In this document: piece by piece, positions 35,804 to 45,246 of the stretch
How positions within the stretch are numbered: the first letter of the stretch is position 1
How the letters are laid out: every line of letters begins with the position of its first letter
From: Pelagihabitans sp963710535
Lineage (GTDB): Bacteria; Bacteroidota; Bacteroidia; Flavobacteriales; Flavobacteriaceae
DNA: 64,000 nt
Direction of reading: 5' to 3'
Assembly (NCBI GenBank): GCA_963710535.1
Contig: CAVQAW010000008.1
Span: 577,225 to 641,224 of the forward strand
Made by a program: the position numbers and the translations under genes
The notes under the pieces: model-generated
The model's database searches: none
Told to the model about the DNA's origin: nothing
What the model saw: only the letters and a program-made list of their open reading frames with translations

Positions 35804-37357
35804 ATGGTCAGAAACCTACAATTGCGCTTGTCGTTGGAAGACGAAGGACAAAAAGGGAGCTTGGAAAGAAAAGCAGCCCAACTCTTGGGGCTGTCCGAAA
35901 ATGAATTCAAATTAAAGATACTCCGGAAATCGATCGATGCCCGCAAGCCGAAAATCGTGTTCAACTATAAACTGGCGGTATATATTGGGGAAGGGCTACC
36001 GGAACAACCCGAATATGAATTCAATTATAGGGAGGTGTCCAAGGCAAAGCCAGTGCACATTATCGGGTTTGGACCCGCGGGCATGTGGGCGGCGCTCCGT
36101 TGTCTGGAATTGGGGTATAGGCCCATTGTTCTGGAACGGGGCAAGAATGTACAGGAACGTCGCCGAGACCTCCGGGCGATCAATCAAGACCATATCGTAA
36201 ACGAAGACAGCAACTATTGCTTCGGGGAGGGGGGCGCCGGGACCTATTCCGACGGAAAATTGTATACCAGAAGCCTGAAGCGGGGCGATGTGCGCAAAAT
36301 TTTTGAAAGCTTGGTCCACCATGGGGCCACTGCGGATATCCTGGTCGATGCCCATCCACATATCGGAACCAACAAACTGCCCAAAATCGTTCAAAACATT
36401 CGGGAGACCATTATAAAATGTGGGGGCGAAGTACATTTCAACACCAAAGTAACCGATTTCATCATAAAGGATAACCAATTGAAATCCATTGTCTTAAACG
36501 ACAACAATGAGATGTCGGTACAACGGGTGATCCTCGCCACCGGGCATTCTGCAAGGGACATCTTTTACCTTCTCGATCACAAAAAAATGGCGCTTCAGGC
36601 CAAGTCGTTTGCCATGGGCGTCCGGGTAGAACATCCGCAGCATATCATCGATTCGATCCAATACCATTGCCCGGGCGAACGCAACGAACACCTACCCGCG
36701 GCCGCCTACAGTTTGGTACATCAGGTAAAGAACAGGGGGGTGTATTCTTTTTGTATGTGTCCGGGCGGTTTTATAGTACCAGCGGCCACAGCGCCCGGGG
36801 AGGTCGTCGTGAATGGCATGTCGCCTTCGAAACGCAATAACCTGTATGCCAACTCGGGTATTGTGGTCGAAATCAATGTGGATGTCGACTTGCCCAAATA
36901 TGAACAATACGGACCCCTAAAGGGTCTGGAATACCAAAAAGACCTCGAACGGCTGGCCTTCACTTCAGGGGGAAGGAGCCAAGTGGCGCCGGCCCAGCGA
37001 TTGACCGATTTCGTAGAAGGCAGGTTATCCCAAGACCTCAACCCCACCTCCTACCAGCCGGGCTTGAAATCGGCGCCCTTGCATTCGCTCCTGCCCAGTT
37101 TGATCGGCAGCAGATTGCGGACGGGTTTCGCCGAATTTGGAAAGAAAATGAAGGGCTACCATACCGCGGAGGCCAATGTGGTCGGGGTGGAGTCGCGGAC
37201 TTCATCCCCGGTGACCATCCCTAGAAATGAACATTTGGAGCATCCTGAAATCAAAGGTTTGTTTCCCTGCGGGGAAGGGGGCGGTTATGCGGGGGGCATC
37301 GTCTCAGCCGCCATGGACGGGGAACGCTGTGCCGAGGCAGCCTTGGTCGGACTTTAA
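35804..37357 (+). CDS. FAD-dependent oxidoreductase (YtfP/HI0933-like dehydrogenase)
   Basis: A 517-residue flavoprotein with an unusual N-terminal extension (1-80) before the FAD-binding motif VHIIGFGPAGMWAALR (about 84-100) and LERGKNVQERR. The middle contains CFGEGGAGTYSDGKL, a hallmark of the uncharacterised FAD-dependent dehydrogenase family COG2509, and the C-terminus carries the second flavin contact GLFPCGEGGGYAGGIVSAA. The substrate is unknown; homologues are widely conserved and single-copy in Bacteroidetes. It follows the AraC gene but has its own promoter. Confidence 0.88.
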   Translation: MVRNLQLRLSLEDEGQKGSLERKAAQLLGLSENEFKLKILRKSIDARKPKIVFNYKLAVYIGEGLPEQPEYEFNYREVSKAKPVHIIGFGPAGMWAALRCLELGYRPIVLERGKNVQERRRDLRAINQDHIVNEDSNYCFGEGGAGTYSDGKLYTRSLKRGDVRKIFESLVHHGATADILVDAHPHIGTNKLPKIVQNIRETIIKCGGEVHFNTKVTDFIIKDNQLKSIVLNDNNEMSVQRVILATGHSARDIFYLLDHKKMALQAKSFAMGVRVEHPQHIIDSIQYHCPGERNEHLPAAAYSLVHQVKNRGVYSFCMCPGGFIVPAATAPGEVVVNGMSPSKRNNLYANSGIVVEINVDVDLPKYEQYGPLKGLEYQKDLERLAFTSGGRSQVAPAQRLTDFVEGRLSQDLNPTSYQPGLKSAPLHSLLPSLIGSRLRTGFAEFGKKMKGYHTAEANVVGVESRTSSPVTIPRNEHLEHPEIKGLFPCGEGGGYAGGIVSAAMDGERCAEAALVGL

Positions 37358-37426
37358 AAACGATCGTGAGGGATTCCTTCCTTTAACACCTTTAACACCC
37401 TTATCACTTTATCCAAACATTCGGTG

Positions 37427-37434
37427 TACCTTTG
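37427..37434 (+). promoter_or_regulatory. Perfect TAnnTTTG promoter element before the DEAD-box helicase
   Basis: TACCTTTG, then GCCGCTT, with the ATG at 37454. It lies after the possible ATG at 37424, so that codon would not be in the transcript; this decides the start. No clear TTG is seen upstream. Confidence 0.6.
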
Positions 37435-37453
37435 CCGCTTATTTATCAAAAAC

Positions 37454-38776
37454 ATGACATTCAAAGACTTAGGCATCATTGAACCTCTCCTGAAAGCACT
37501 TCAGTCAGAAGGATATACCGTTCCAACACCCATTCAAAGTCAGGCCATTCCCATTTTGCTCAAGGGCAAAGACCTATTGGGCGTCGCCCAAACCGGTACC
37601 GGAAAAACAGCGGCATTTGCCATCCCCATCCTACAGCAATTATATTTGGCCAAAACCAAACAGCAATTGGGTCGGGGCATCAAGGTATTGATCGTTACCC
37701 CTACCCGTGAACTGGCCATTCAGATCGGAGAAAGTTTCAAGGTGTACGGTCAACACACTGGAATTCGCAATACCGTAGTCTTTGGTGGTGTGAAGCAGGG
37801 CAAACAAACCCAGGCCCTTCAAAGGGGCGTGGAAATCCTCATTGCCACACCCGGCCGTTTGTTGGACCTGATGAACCAGGGTTTTATTTCTTTAAAAGAC
37901 GTCGAATTCGCGGTCTTGGATGAAGCGGATCAGATGCTCGATATGGGCTTTATCCACGACATCAAAAAAATTATTGCCAAACTTCCACCAAAACGGCAAT
38001 CCCTCTTCTTCTCGGCCACCATGCCCAAGGATATCGTGGAGCTGTCGAGAAAAATCCTCGGCGATTTTGAGCAGATCACGGTAAAGCCCGAACAGACCAC
38101 CGCCGAAAAAGTGGAACAGGGGGTTTATTTCGTCAGCAAGAAGAACAAGCCCAAACTCTTGGTACATATGCTCGGGGAAAAACCCAGCGATTCAGTACTT
38201 GTCTTTTCAAGGACCAAGCATGGCGCCAACAAAATAGTGAAGGTCCTCGATAAAGCGGATATCCGGTCGGCGGCCATCCATGGGAACAAATCGCAGACCG
38301 CGAGGCAAAAAGCCCTTGGCGATTTCAAGGAGGGTAAGTTGAAGGTGCTCGTCGCTACCGATATCGCGGCAAGGGGCATCGATGTGGAGGAATTGTCATT
38401 GGTGGTCAATTACGACCTTCCCAATGTCGCGGAGACCTATGTTCACCGGATTGGCAGGACCGGGCGCGCCAGTGCAAGCGGCATTGCCGTATCGTTCTGT
38501 GACAAGGAAGAAAGGCCCTATTTATCCGATATCGAAAAGCTGATCAAACAGCAGGTGCCCCGTTTGCCCGAACATCAGTTCATGGATGACGGTACAGAAG
38601 AGGAAGTGGAAACCGAACGCAGGCCACAAAGTTCGAACAACAGAAACCGATCAAGAAAAGCCAATCCTTCCCAGAACCAAAACCGCTCCGGAAATTCGAA
38701 TTACAAAGGCGGCAACAACAGCAGAAGAAAATTCGGGGGTACCCGGCAGGGTTTTTCCGGGAAAAAAGGGTCATAA
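37454..38776 (+). CDS. DEAD-box RNA helicase (RhlE-like)
   Basis: A 440-residue ATP-dependent RNA helicase. It starts MTFKDLGIIEPLLKAL (Q-motif region PTPIQSQAIPIL), followed by AQTGTGKTAAF (Walker A), PTRELAIQ, DEADQMLDMGF (DEAD box), FSATMP and, in the second RecA domain, VFSRTKHG, VATDIAARGID and HRIGRTGR. Residues about 385-440 form a basic, Asn/Gly-rich tail typical of RhlE-type helicases that bind RNA without sequence specificity. The likely role is ribosome assembly or cold-stress RNA remodelling. It converges with the LytTR regulator at 38795, with only 18 bases between. Confidence 0.95.
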   Translation: MTFKDLGIIEPLLKALQSEGYTVPTPIQSQAIPILLKGKDLLGVAQTGTGKTAAFAIPILQQLYLAKTKQQLGRGIKVLIVTPTRELAIQIGESFKVYGQHTGIRNTVVFGGVKQGKQTQALQRGVEILIATPGRLLDLMNQGFISLKDVEFAVLDEADQMLDMGFIHDIKKIIAKLPPKRQSLFFSATMPKDIVELSRKILGDFEQITVKPEQTTAEKVEQGVYFVSKKNKPKLLVHMLGEKPSDSVLVFSRTKHGANKIVKVLDKADIRSAAIHGNKSQTARQKALGDFKEGKLKVLVATDIAARGIDVEELSLVVNYDLPNVAETYVHRIGRTGRASASGIAVSFCDKEERPYLSDIEKLIKQQVPRLPEHQFMDDGTEEEVETERRPQSSNNRNRSRKANPSQNQNRSGNSNYKGGNNSRRKFGGTRQGFSGKKGS

Positions 38777-38794
38777 GGATATTCTTTCGACCAT

Positions 38795-39532
38795 CTAAAT
38801 GGTATGAATTCTGCCCAGCAGTTGTACTTTGTGCGATTTGCTCAGGGGAATGACCTTGCGTTTGATCTCGATATGGTGTTCCGCGACCACATCCAATTTA
38901 GATAGGTTGACCAAATAAGAACGGTGCACCCGCACAAATTTCGATTTGGGGAGTTTTTCCTCCATGGTCTTGAGCGTGCAGGTTATTAATTGGCTTTTCG
39001 CCTCGGTGACGATCTTGCAATAATTGCGATCGGCTTCCACATATAGGATATCCACCAATAAAATCTTTTCCATATTGCCATTGTGCCTCACAAAGATGCG
39101 GTCTTCCATGACCTCCATTTGATCTGCAAGTCGGCCATATCCTCTTTTTTCCTTGATTTGTGCCACCACCAATTCAATGGTACGCTGCAGGTTCAATTTG
39201 TTGAAAGGCTTGGTGATAAAGGCCCATGGGCGCGTTTCCTTCGCCAACGCAAAGGAGGCCTCATCGTTATTGGCCGTGAGGTAGATGATGGGGATGTCTT
39301 CAAAATTTTGGATGGCCTTTGCGGTTTCGAAACCGTTCATCTTCCCCTTGAGGTTCACATCGAGCAGCAAAAGGTCGGGCGCATTGGTCTTGGCATGCTG
39401 TACGGCCTCTTCCCCCCGCGATTCAATACCCGTCACCTCATAGCCCAAATTGGTGAGCTGCAGCGATATGTTGGCCGCGATGATCATATCATCCTCCACG
39501 ATCAAGATACGGGCTGTTCCATTTTTCATCAT
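38795..39532 (-). CDS. LytTR-family response regulator
   Basis: A 245-residue response regulator with a receiver domain (6-125; IVEDD, phospho-Asp in LLLLDVNLKGKMNGFE, TAN, Lys in FITKPFNK) and a LytTR DNA-binding domain (about 150-245; RIFVRHNGNMEKI, YVEADRNYCKI and VRVHRSYLVNLSKLD). Its start overlaps the kinase stop by four bases (ATGA), so the pair is translationally coupled. This combination of a soluble-type HisKA_2 kinase with a LytTR regulator is common in Bacteroidetes. Confidence 0.94.
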   Translation of the reverse strand: MMKNGTARILIVEDDMIIAANISLQLTNLGYEVTGIESRGEEAVQHAKTNAPDLLLLDVNLKGKMNGFETAKAIQNFEDIPIIYLTANNDEASFALAKETRPWAFITKPFNKLNLQRTIELVVAQIKEKRGYGRLADQMEVMEDRIFVRHNGNMEKILLVDILYVEADRNYCKIVTEAKSQLITCTLKTMEEKLPKSKFVRVHRSYLVNLSKLDVVAEHHIEIKRKVIPLSKSHKVQLLGRIHTI

Positions 39533-41490
39533 GCTGCTTTATGGTATTGGAATTGAAAGGATACCGAAGTGCCCGGAGGGGTATGGAGCACCATTTTTCC
39601 ATCCAACTGTTTTGTTAAAAGGGCAATCAATTGCGATCCGAAACCGGTGCCCTGATTTCCCATGGATGCGTCCTGGCCAACCCCGTCATCGATGACCTCG
39701 AGTTGCAGACCGTTTTCGTTCTGCATCAAGCCTATCGTAATTTTGCCATGCTTTTGGTCCGGAAAAGCATATTTCAAGGAATTGGTCAGCAATTCATTGA
39801 CGATGAGTCCGATCGGGATGGCCACGTCAACATCTACCTCCAAGGGCTCCATCACCACCTCGATTGCGACCCGCGCATCGGCATCGTAGGCATCCAGCAC
39901 GTAATTTGAGAGGTCCTTGAAATAGTCCTTCATTTCCACGGTGGCCAAGTCCTTGCCCATATACAGTTTTTTATGGATCATGGCCATACTTTGTACCCTG
40001 TGTTGACTGGCCCTCATGGCTTCGAGGATATTCGGGTCTTGAATCTGGGCCGATTGCAATGATAAAAGGCTCGACACCACTTCCAGATTATTTTTGACCC
40101 GATGGTGGATTTCCTTCAGCAAAAACTCCTTTTCCTCATTTTGTTTGCGGAGCAACGAATTGATCTTGAACTTATTCTGTATCGCTTTGTAAGCGAGCAA
40201 CAGGGATATGGATAACAGTACCGCGGTGATGATCAAGAACGCCTGGCTCATTTTTTGTTTTTTGATCTGGCTCTCCTGAAGTTGGATGGTGCTTTCTTTG
40301 TTGGCCAAATCAAATTCGGTGCGAAGCTGTGAAATGCGCTGATCGGCCTCAGCGGTAAAAATATTGCGCTGCAGGGTGTCATAGGCCGAAAAGGCATGAT
40401 AGGCATCCCGGTAGTTCTGAACGCCCGCGTAGGCATTTCCCAGGGCCGCATAGGCCTGGCTCAAATAATAATCGTCTCCAAAATCATCAGAAGCTTCCTG
40501 GATGCTTTTCTTTAAATTTTCAATGGCGGAAACATAATCTTTTCGAACAATTTCCAATTTACCCATCGACAACCACGAACGCATGGTCATGAATTTATTG
40601 TGCAACAAGGTCGCATATCTTAACGCATTTTGTCCCGCCTCCTCAGCCCTTTCGAACTCGCCCAAAAAAGCATATAGGTCTACCAGCGAAATGTAGATAT
40701 CACTCAGGTTGTTATAAAAACCATAACGTTCCCCAATGATCAGGGCGTGTTCATAGTAGCGTTTTGCCTCTGCATAGTTGCCCTTGGCCAGATAATTATT
40801 GCCCACAACGTAGAGGGTGAAGTCATAATCGAGATCGGTGATGCCCCGTGCTTCGAATATCTCGAGCGATTTCAAGCCGTATTCAAGGCCGGCATCGAGC
40901 TTGGATTGCTTCCAGAAAAGGTTGCTCAAATCGCTGTATGCCATCGCAATGGCTTTTTTATCCCCCAGTTGGGTTCCCAATTGTAGGGAAACCAGGGCAA
41001 AATCAGCCGCTTTGTCCAACTGTCCCCGCCGTTCGTAAATATATCCCAACTGCGTGTTTAAAAACGGGAGATCACTTATGTTTACTTTCCCTTTTGCCGA
41101 TTCCAAAACCTGCTCCGCCTTCTTTAAGGCTTCCATGCGCAATAGAATCGCCGCTTCGGTGATCTGCAGCCTTCCTTCCCAAAGTTCGTTTTTACTTGCC
41201 CTTGTTTGGGCCAAAGCCTCTTGGGTAAACGCCATGGCCTTGACCAAATTTCTGGTATGCCAGTAGTAGGCCAGGTCATTGAGGACGGAAAAACGAATGG
41301 TATCGACAGCAATTTTGGGATAGGCGCTTTCAAGCGAGTCCAAATAGGAGGCACCGAAATTATCGGTATCCACAAAAACCCTTTTGTATGGTATTGATTG
41401 GGATAAATCGATGAATTGGGCAAAAACAAGACTGCTGTTCCATAGCAGAAAAGCAAAAAACCAAATCAGTTTTATACAAAAGTGCCTCAT
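39529..41490 (-). CDS. TPR sensor histidine kinase (HisKA_2 type)
   Basis: A 653-residue kinase. A signal peptide (SSLVFAQ) is followed by about seven periplasmic TPR units (about 45-380), a coiled coil, one membrane helix (about 415-435, AFLIITAVLLSISLLLAY), and a cytosolic kinase. The phospho-acceptor is in LLKEIHHRVKNNLEVVSSLL, the HisKA_2 box, and the ATPase has GLIVNELLTNSLKYAF and IDDGVGQD. The stop overlaps the regulator start. The TPR part probably senses a peptide or partner protein in the periplasm. Confidence 0.92.
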   Translation of the reverse strand: MRHFCIKLIWFFAFLLWNSSLVFAQFIDLSQSIPYKRVFVDTDNFGASYLDSLESAYPKIAVDTIRFSVLNDLAYYWHTRNLVKAMAFTQEALAQTRASKNELWEGRLQITEAAILLRMEALKKAEQVLESAKGKVNISDLPFLNTQLGYIYERRGQLDKAADFALVSLQLGTQLGDKKAIAMAYSDLSNLFWKQSKLDAGLEYGLKSLEIFEARGITDLDYDFTLYVVGNNYLAKGNYAEAKRYYEHALIIGERYGFYNNLSDIYISLVDLYAFLGEFERAEEAGQNALRYATLLHNKFMTMRSWLSMGKLEIVRKDYVSAIENLKKSIQEASDDFGDDYYLSQAYAALGNAYAGVQNYRDAYHAFSAYDTLQRNIFTAEADQRISQLRTEFDLANKESTIQLQESQIKKQKMSQAFLIITAVLLSISLLLAYKAIQNKFKINSLLRKQNEEKEFLLKEIHHRVKNNLEVVSSLLSLQSAQIQDPNILEAMRASQHRVQSMAMIHKKLYMGKDLATVEMKDYFKDLSNYVLDAYDADARVAIEVVMEPLEVDVDVAIPIGLIVNELLTNSLKYAFPDQKHGKITIGLMQNENGLQLEVIDDGVGQDASMGNQGTGFGSQLIALLTKQLDGKMVLHTPPGTSVSFQFQYHKAA

Positions 41491-41623
41491 TTCTTACTTG
41501 GGTTCTCACCTGGGGAAAATGAGTGAAGTTAAATATACAACATTATTGCTAAAATCTGTTCGATAAACAAATTGAGGCGTTCGGACAAAAATCCCCTGTT
41601 TTCGTCCCGATAGGGTTTCATGT

Positions 41624-41652
41624 TTGCTCAAAAAGATGATTATTTATACTTG
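41624..41652 (+). promoter_or_regulatory. Candidate promoter for the SnoaL-like lipoprotein gene
   Basis: TTG at 41624-41626, an 18-base spacer, then TATACTTG at 41645-41652 (7 of 8). The predicted leader is about 32 bases to the ATG at 41690. Confidence 0.45.
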
Positions 41653-41689
41653 AATTGAAGGTTTTCGTTGACGGCTTGACATAAAACCC

Positions 41690-42229
41690 ATGATGATGAG
41701 AGTGTTATTGACCCTAATCTGCCCCCTTTTATTTTTATTGAACTCTTGTAAAGGAAAGCAGGAGGGTCAGAGCAGCAAGACTGCCGTTGCGGAACATGTT
41801 TTGGAGCAGTCAATGATGGCAGCGAGCGAAAATTATATGAAAGCTTGGGACGAGAATGATATCGCTTTGATGCGAACGATCACCATCAACGACTTCGTTC
41901 GAAAGGCCAATGGGGAAATCACTTCCTCTGACCAGAACGAAATTAGGGGGGTGATGCAGTATTGGCATACCGCCATCCCAGACTTAAATATCACTATGGA
42001 CCAATTGGTGGTGAAGGACGGAAAATCATACACCTCATGGACCTGTACGGGCACGAACACCGGAAACTTCGGAGAAACCCCGCCAACCGGGAAAAAAATT
42101 AAAACTACGGGATTTACCGTACTCACTTTTAATGAAGATGGAAAAATAATCAAGGAGGATGCCTATTATGATCTGTTGGGCATGGTTGAAGGCTGGGGAT
42201 ATACCCTGACGCCACCCATTATGGAATGA
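41690..42229 (+). CDS. SnoaL-like (ester cyclase-type) lipoprotein
   Basis: A 179-residue lipoprotein (LLNSCKG). The mature part is a single SnoaL/NTF2-like alpha+beta barrel (about 45-175): an AASENYMKAWDENDIALMR helix, a conserved IRGVMQYWHTAIPDLNITM segment as in polyketide-cyclase-like SnoaL proteins, and a final EDAYYDLLGMVE. Such small barrels bind or isomerise small hydrophobic ligands; catalysis is not assured. A related lipoprotein follows at 42373. Confidence 0.85.
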   Translation: MMMRVLLTLICPLLFLLNSCKGKQEGQSSKTAVAEHVLEQSMMAASENYMKAWDENDIALMRTITINDFVRKANGEITSSDQNEIRGVMQYWHTAIPDLNITMDQLVVKDGKSYTSWTCTGTNTGNFGETPPTGKKIKTTGFTVLTFNEDGKIIKEDAYYDLLGMVEGWGYTLTPPIME

Positions 42230-42372
42230 ATTAAAAAATTTACTTGTGGTGCAAGCAGCTAAACCGCTATGATTGAAATGATTGATGAACCAAAAAATTC
42301 GATAAAAATACTTTGCTCAAAAAAAAGTTTCAAAAGTCTTTAACCGTACGAACAACATAAAAAATCATCACC

Positions 42373-42882
42373 ATGAAAAAATTCGCATTATTATTTTTCG
42401 CAACCGTGCTGTTCTTCGCCTGTCAGCCAAAAGGACCCGAACGATATGCGTCGGCCTCGCCTGAAATCGATTTGATCAAAGCACATGTCAAGGATTACAA
42501 CGACGGGAATTGGGCGGCTTGGACAGCAGTTTATGCCGATACCGCCAAGGTGTACCACAACACCCTCACCCCAGCCTCCCCCCTGGAAGTGCAGGAAGGC
42601 CTGAAAACCAATCTGGAAGCGGCCTCGAGCTATAACCTGGGCGGGGATGACCAATTCTATGAAATGGTCATCGACGATGATGGCGAAAAATGGGTGAATT
42701 CCTGGGTCACCTGGAAAGGCACCCTTGCCGGCAACGGTAAGGAACTCATCATCCCCGTGCATGCGACCTACCAATTTGTTGGGGACAAAATCGTAAAAGA
42801 ACATGCCTATTACGACCTATCGGGTTTTACGGCCATGATGCAGGAAATCGAGGCGAGTAAAAATATGGAGGAGCCCGAATAA
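42373..42882 (+). CDS. NTF2/SnoaL-like lipoprotein
   Basis: A 169-residue lipoprotein (LFFACQPKG). The mature part is another NTF2-like barrel (about 30-160) starting with EIDLIKAHVKDYNDGNWAAW and containing the strands WVNSWVTWKGTLAG and VKEHAYYDLSGF. The shared ending EHAYYDLSG/EDAYYDLLG shows that it and the gene at 41690 are paralogues from an old duplication. The ligand is unknown. Confidence 0.85.
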   Translation: MKKFALLFFATVLFFACQPKGPERYASASPEIDLIKAHVKDYNDGNWAAWTAVYADTAKVYHNTLTPASPLEVQEGLKTNLEAASSYNLGGDDQFYEMVIDDDGEKWVNSWVTWKGTLAGNGKELIIPVHATYQFVGDKIVKEHAYYDLSGFTAMMQEIEASKNMEEPE

Positions 42883-43056
42883 TTTAAATCTGTTTAAAAA
42901 CAACCTGGCCGGCTCGCTTTCGAGGATTATTTTCGGGGGGAAAGAAATGCGATGGCGACCGGTCGGGTTTTTTTAAAAAAACTTTGACGCCTTTGACCGG
43001 ACCTAACAGTGCGGCCATTGCTTATAAATAACAGAAACCATTAAACACAAAAACCG

Positions 43057-43821
43057 ATGAAAAAATTACTGTACTCTTTGATGTTATTCCCTTTTTTGGT
43101 GGCGTCCCAGGCCACAACGCCCTACGCCGTCATCGAAAATGGCATGATCACAGCCCAACCCGACAAAATAGCCCAGTTCGAGGCGGGGATGGCGGCCCAT
43201 AACAAAAAATACCATGCCGAGGGCATGTATGGGGCCCGCGTCTATGGTATTTCCAGTGGGCCCAACGTGGGTAAATACATGTGGGTCATGGGCCCGCTGC
43301 CCTGGAGCGCCTTCGACGGCCGGCCCGCCTTGGAAGGGCATGATGAAGATTGGACCAAGAATGTTTTGGCCTACAGCATGGCCGAAGGGGATCAAACCTA
43401 TTGGAAGTTCCATGCCGCCCTGTCGAATTTCTCCAACGATTTCGATCTGAAACATTTAAGCGTGATGATGGTCGACATCGCTCCTTTTAAGGAGATGCAA
43501 TTTTTTGGCATTCTCGAAAAGGTGAGCAAGGTGATGAAGACTAAACACCCCAAACAAACCTTTGGGATGTACACCAACGAAATGCCCAGTGAAAAAGACG
43601 GACGCGATTTTGCCTTTGTCGATTTCTTTGATAGCATGGCGTGGATGGGGCGTGACGATACCTTTATGAAAGATTATGAAGAAGTGCACGGCGCGGGAAG
43701 CTATGCTTCCTTTATGGAGGAGATTCAAGCATCGACCAGAGGGGTCCAAACCGAGTTGTGGGACTTTAGGGGCGATCTTAGCGGTCTCGGACCTGAAATC
43801 ATAGCCGCTACCAGACAATAG
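43057..43821 (+). CDS. Secreted protein of unknown function
   Basis: A 254-residue secreted protein with a signal peptide (LVASQATTPYA). I recognise no named family. The first half (IENGMITAQPDKIAQFEAG, AARVYGISSGPNVGKYMWVMG) and the second half (MVDIAPFKEMQFFGILEKV) each resemble one ferredoxin-like alpha/beta repeat, so the protein may be a two-repeat dimeric alpha-beta barrel, like EthD or ABM proteins. A strong terminator follows. It lies between the SnoaL lipoproteins and the peptidase cluster. Confidence 0.75.
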   Translation: MKKLLYSLMLFPFLVASQATTPYAVIENGMITAQPDKIAQFEAGMAAHNKKYHAEGMYGARVYGISSGPNVGKYMWVMGPLPWSAFDGRPALEGHDEDWTKNVLAYSMAEGDQTYWKFHAALSNFSNDFDLKHLSVMMVDIAPFKEMQFFGILEKVSKVMKTKHPKQTFGMYTNEMPSEKDGRDFAFVDFFDSMAWMGRDDTFMKDYEEVHGAGSYASFMEEIQASTRGVQTELWDFRGDLSGLGPEIIAATRQ

Positions 43822-43857
43822 TAAACATGACCAACCACCAATACTGTACCCATGATG

Positions 43858-43889
43858 ACAAGGCCTGGCGCGATCCAGGCCTTGTTTTT
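43858..43889 (+). terminator. Rho-independent terminator
   Basis: A perfect 11-bp stem (43858-43868 with 43875-43885), 6-base loop and a run of T. It ends the transcript of the unknown secreted protein. Confidence 0.9.
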
Positions 43890-44033
43890 GAAAAAGTCTG
43901 CAAGGCGGCAACGAAATCGCTTATAATTTGTGTAGTTTTAGTAACGAAGTAGTCAAGGTCCCCAAATGTTGATTCCCTTAAATCATGATGCCGGTTTTCC
44001 TTTTTCGGAAGATGGCCCAGTTCGCAAAAAATA

Positions 44034-45203
44034 ATGATAAAAAAAATAGGAATCCTTTGTATTTGCCTCTGCATTAATTCGATGATCCATGCGCAAGGGC
44101 CAAGGGCCAGGGATTTGGGGGTTCCCTTTGAGGGTACTCCGGGCCAATGGAATGCGATCACCGATGTCAAGGGGGTCGAGGTGGGCCATAGCACCATTAT
44201 TTCCGGAAAGGGAAAGAACAAGGTGGGGCAAGGCCCGGTTCGTACGGGCGTGACGGCCATTTTTCCCAGGGGTAAGAAATTCAGTCCGGTATATGCCAAC
44301 TGGTACAGCCTCAACGGCAACGGTGAAATGACGGGCACGACCTGGGTTACCGAATCGGGCTTTTTGGAAACCCCGATCATGATCACCAATACCAACAGTG
44401 TTGGGGTTGTACGCGATGCAGTCTTGAAATGGTATGTGGCCACCGATTGGTACAAAGGGGAAGATTGGTGGTATACCTATCCGGTGGTCGCCGAAACCTA
44501 TGATGGGGGCCTTAACGATATTTACGGCTTTCATGTAAAGGAAGAACATGTGTTGGAAGCCATAGGCAATGCGGGTACGGGCAAAGTGGCCGAAGGCAAT
44601 GTGGGCGGGGGTACCGGCATGATGTGCCTTGGTTTTAAAGGGGGCATCGGCACCTCCTCGAGAGTGCTAAGGATCAAGGAGGCGACCTATACCTTGGGGG
44701 CCTTGGTACAGGCCAACTTTGGATCCAAAAAAAACCTGACCATAGCGGGGGTTCCGGTAGGGATCGAACTCAAGGATACCTTAAACTATATCATCAATGC
44801 CCCACCCCAATCGAGACGCCAGGATGGGGATGGATCGATCATCGTGATCGTCGCTACCGATGCCCCCCTCCTGCCCCACCAATTGAAGCGGATCGCACAT
44901 AGGATCACCATTGGCATGGGCCTCGTCGGGGGCCGTGGCAGCAACGGATCGGGCGATATCTATCTCGCCTTCTCCACGGCCAATGAAAACGCTTTTAACC
45001 GCGATACCACCACAACGGTGGAAACCTTGTCGAACGACACCATCACCCCCTTGTTCGAGGCCACGGTGCAGGCCGTGGAAGAAGCCATCATCAATGCGAT
45101 GGTGGCCGCCGAGACGATGGAAGGCATCAATGGGAACACGGCCTATGGCTTGCCCCATGACCTTTTGATCGAAGTTTTGAAAAAATATAAAAGAATCGAA
45201 TGA
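44034..45203 (+). CDS. P1-family (DmpA-like) aminopeptidase, secreted
   Basis: A 389-residue peptidase with a signal peptide (INSMIHAQGP). The P1 hallmarks are present: ITDVKGVEVGHSTI near the N-terminus, GPVRTGVTAIFPRG, ITNTNSVGVVRDAV, GNVGGGTGMMC, and the self-cleavage site followed by the nucleophile in DGDGSIIVIVATDAPL (Ser at about residue 269). These enzymes cut themselves into two chains and remove N-terminal residues, including some D-residues (DmpA is an L-aminopeptidase/D-esterase). The C-terminal GSGDIYLAFST is also typical. It begins a probable operon with a class C serine hydrolase and a D-aminoacylase. Confidence 0.9.
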   Translation: MIKKIGILCICLCINSMIHAQGPRARDLGVPFEGTPGQWNAITDVKGVEVGHSTIISGKGKNKVGQGPVRTGVTAIFPRGKKFSPVYANWYSLNGNGEMTGTTWVTESGFLETPIMITNTNSVGVVRDAVLKWYVATDWYKGEDWWYTYPVVAETYDGGLNDIYGFHVKEEHVLEAIGNAGTGKVAEGNVGGGTGMMCLGFKGGIGTSSRVLRIKEATYTLGALVQANFGSKKNLTIAGVPVGIELKDTLNYIINAPPQSRRQDGDGSIIVIVATDAPLLPHQLKRIAHRITIGMGLVGGRGSNGSGDIYLAFSTANENAFNRDTTTTVETLSNDTITPLFEATVQAVEEAIINAMVAAETMEGINGNTAYGLPHDLLIEVLKKYKRIE

Positions 45204-45246
45204 TATCGAACCAGTCACCGATGCTCATTTTAGGAACCGAAATCCT

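Noticed and set aside
42956..42965. Palindrome CGACCGGTCG followed by a T-run, considered as a terminator
   Set aside because: No loop bases, so the hairpin cannot form as written.
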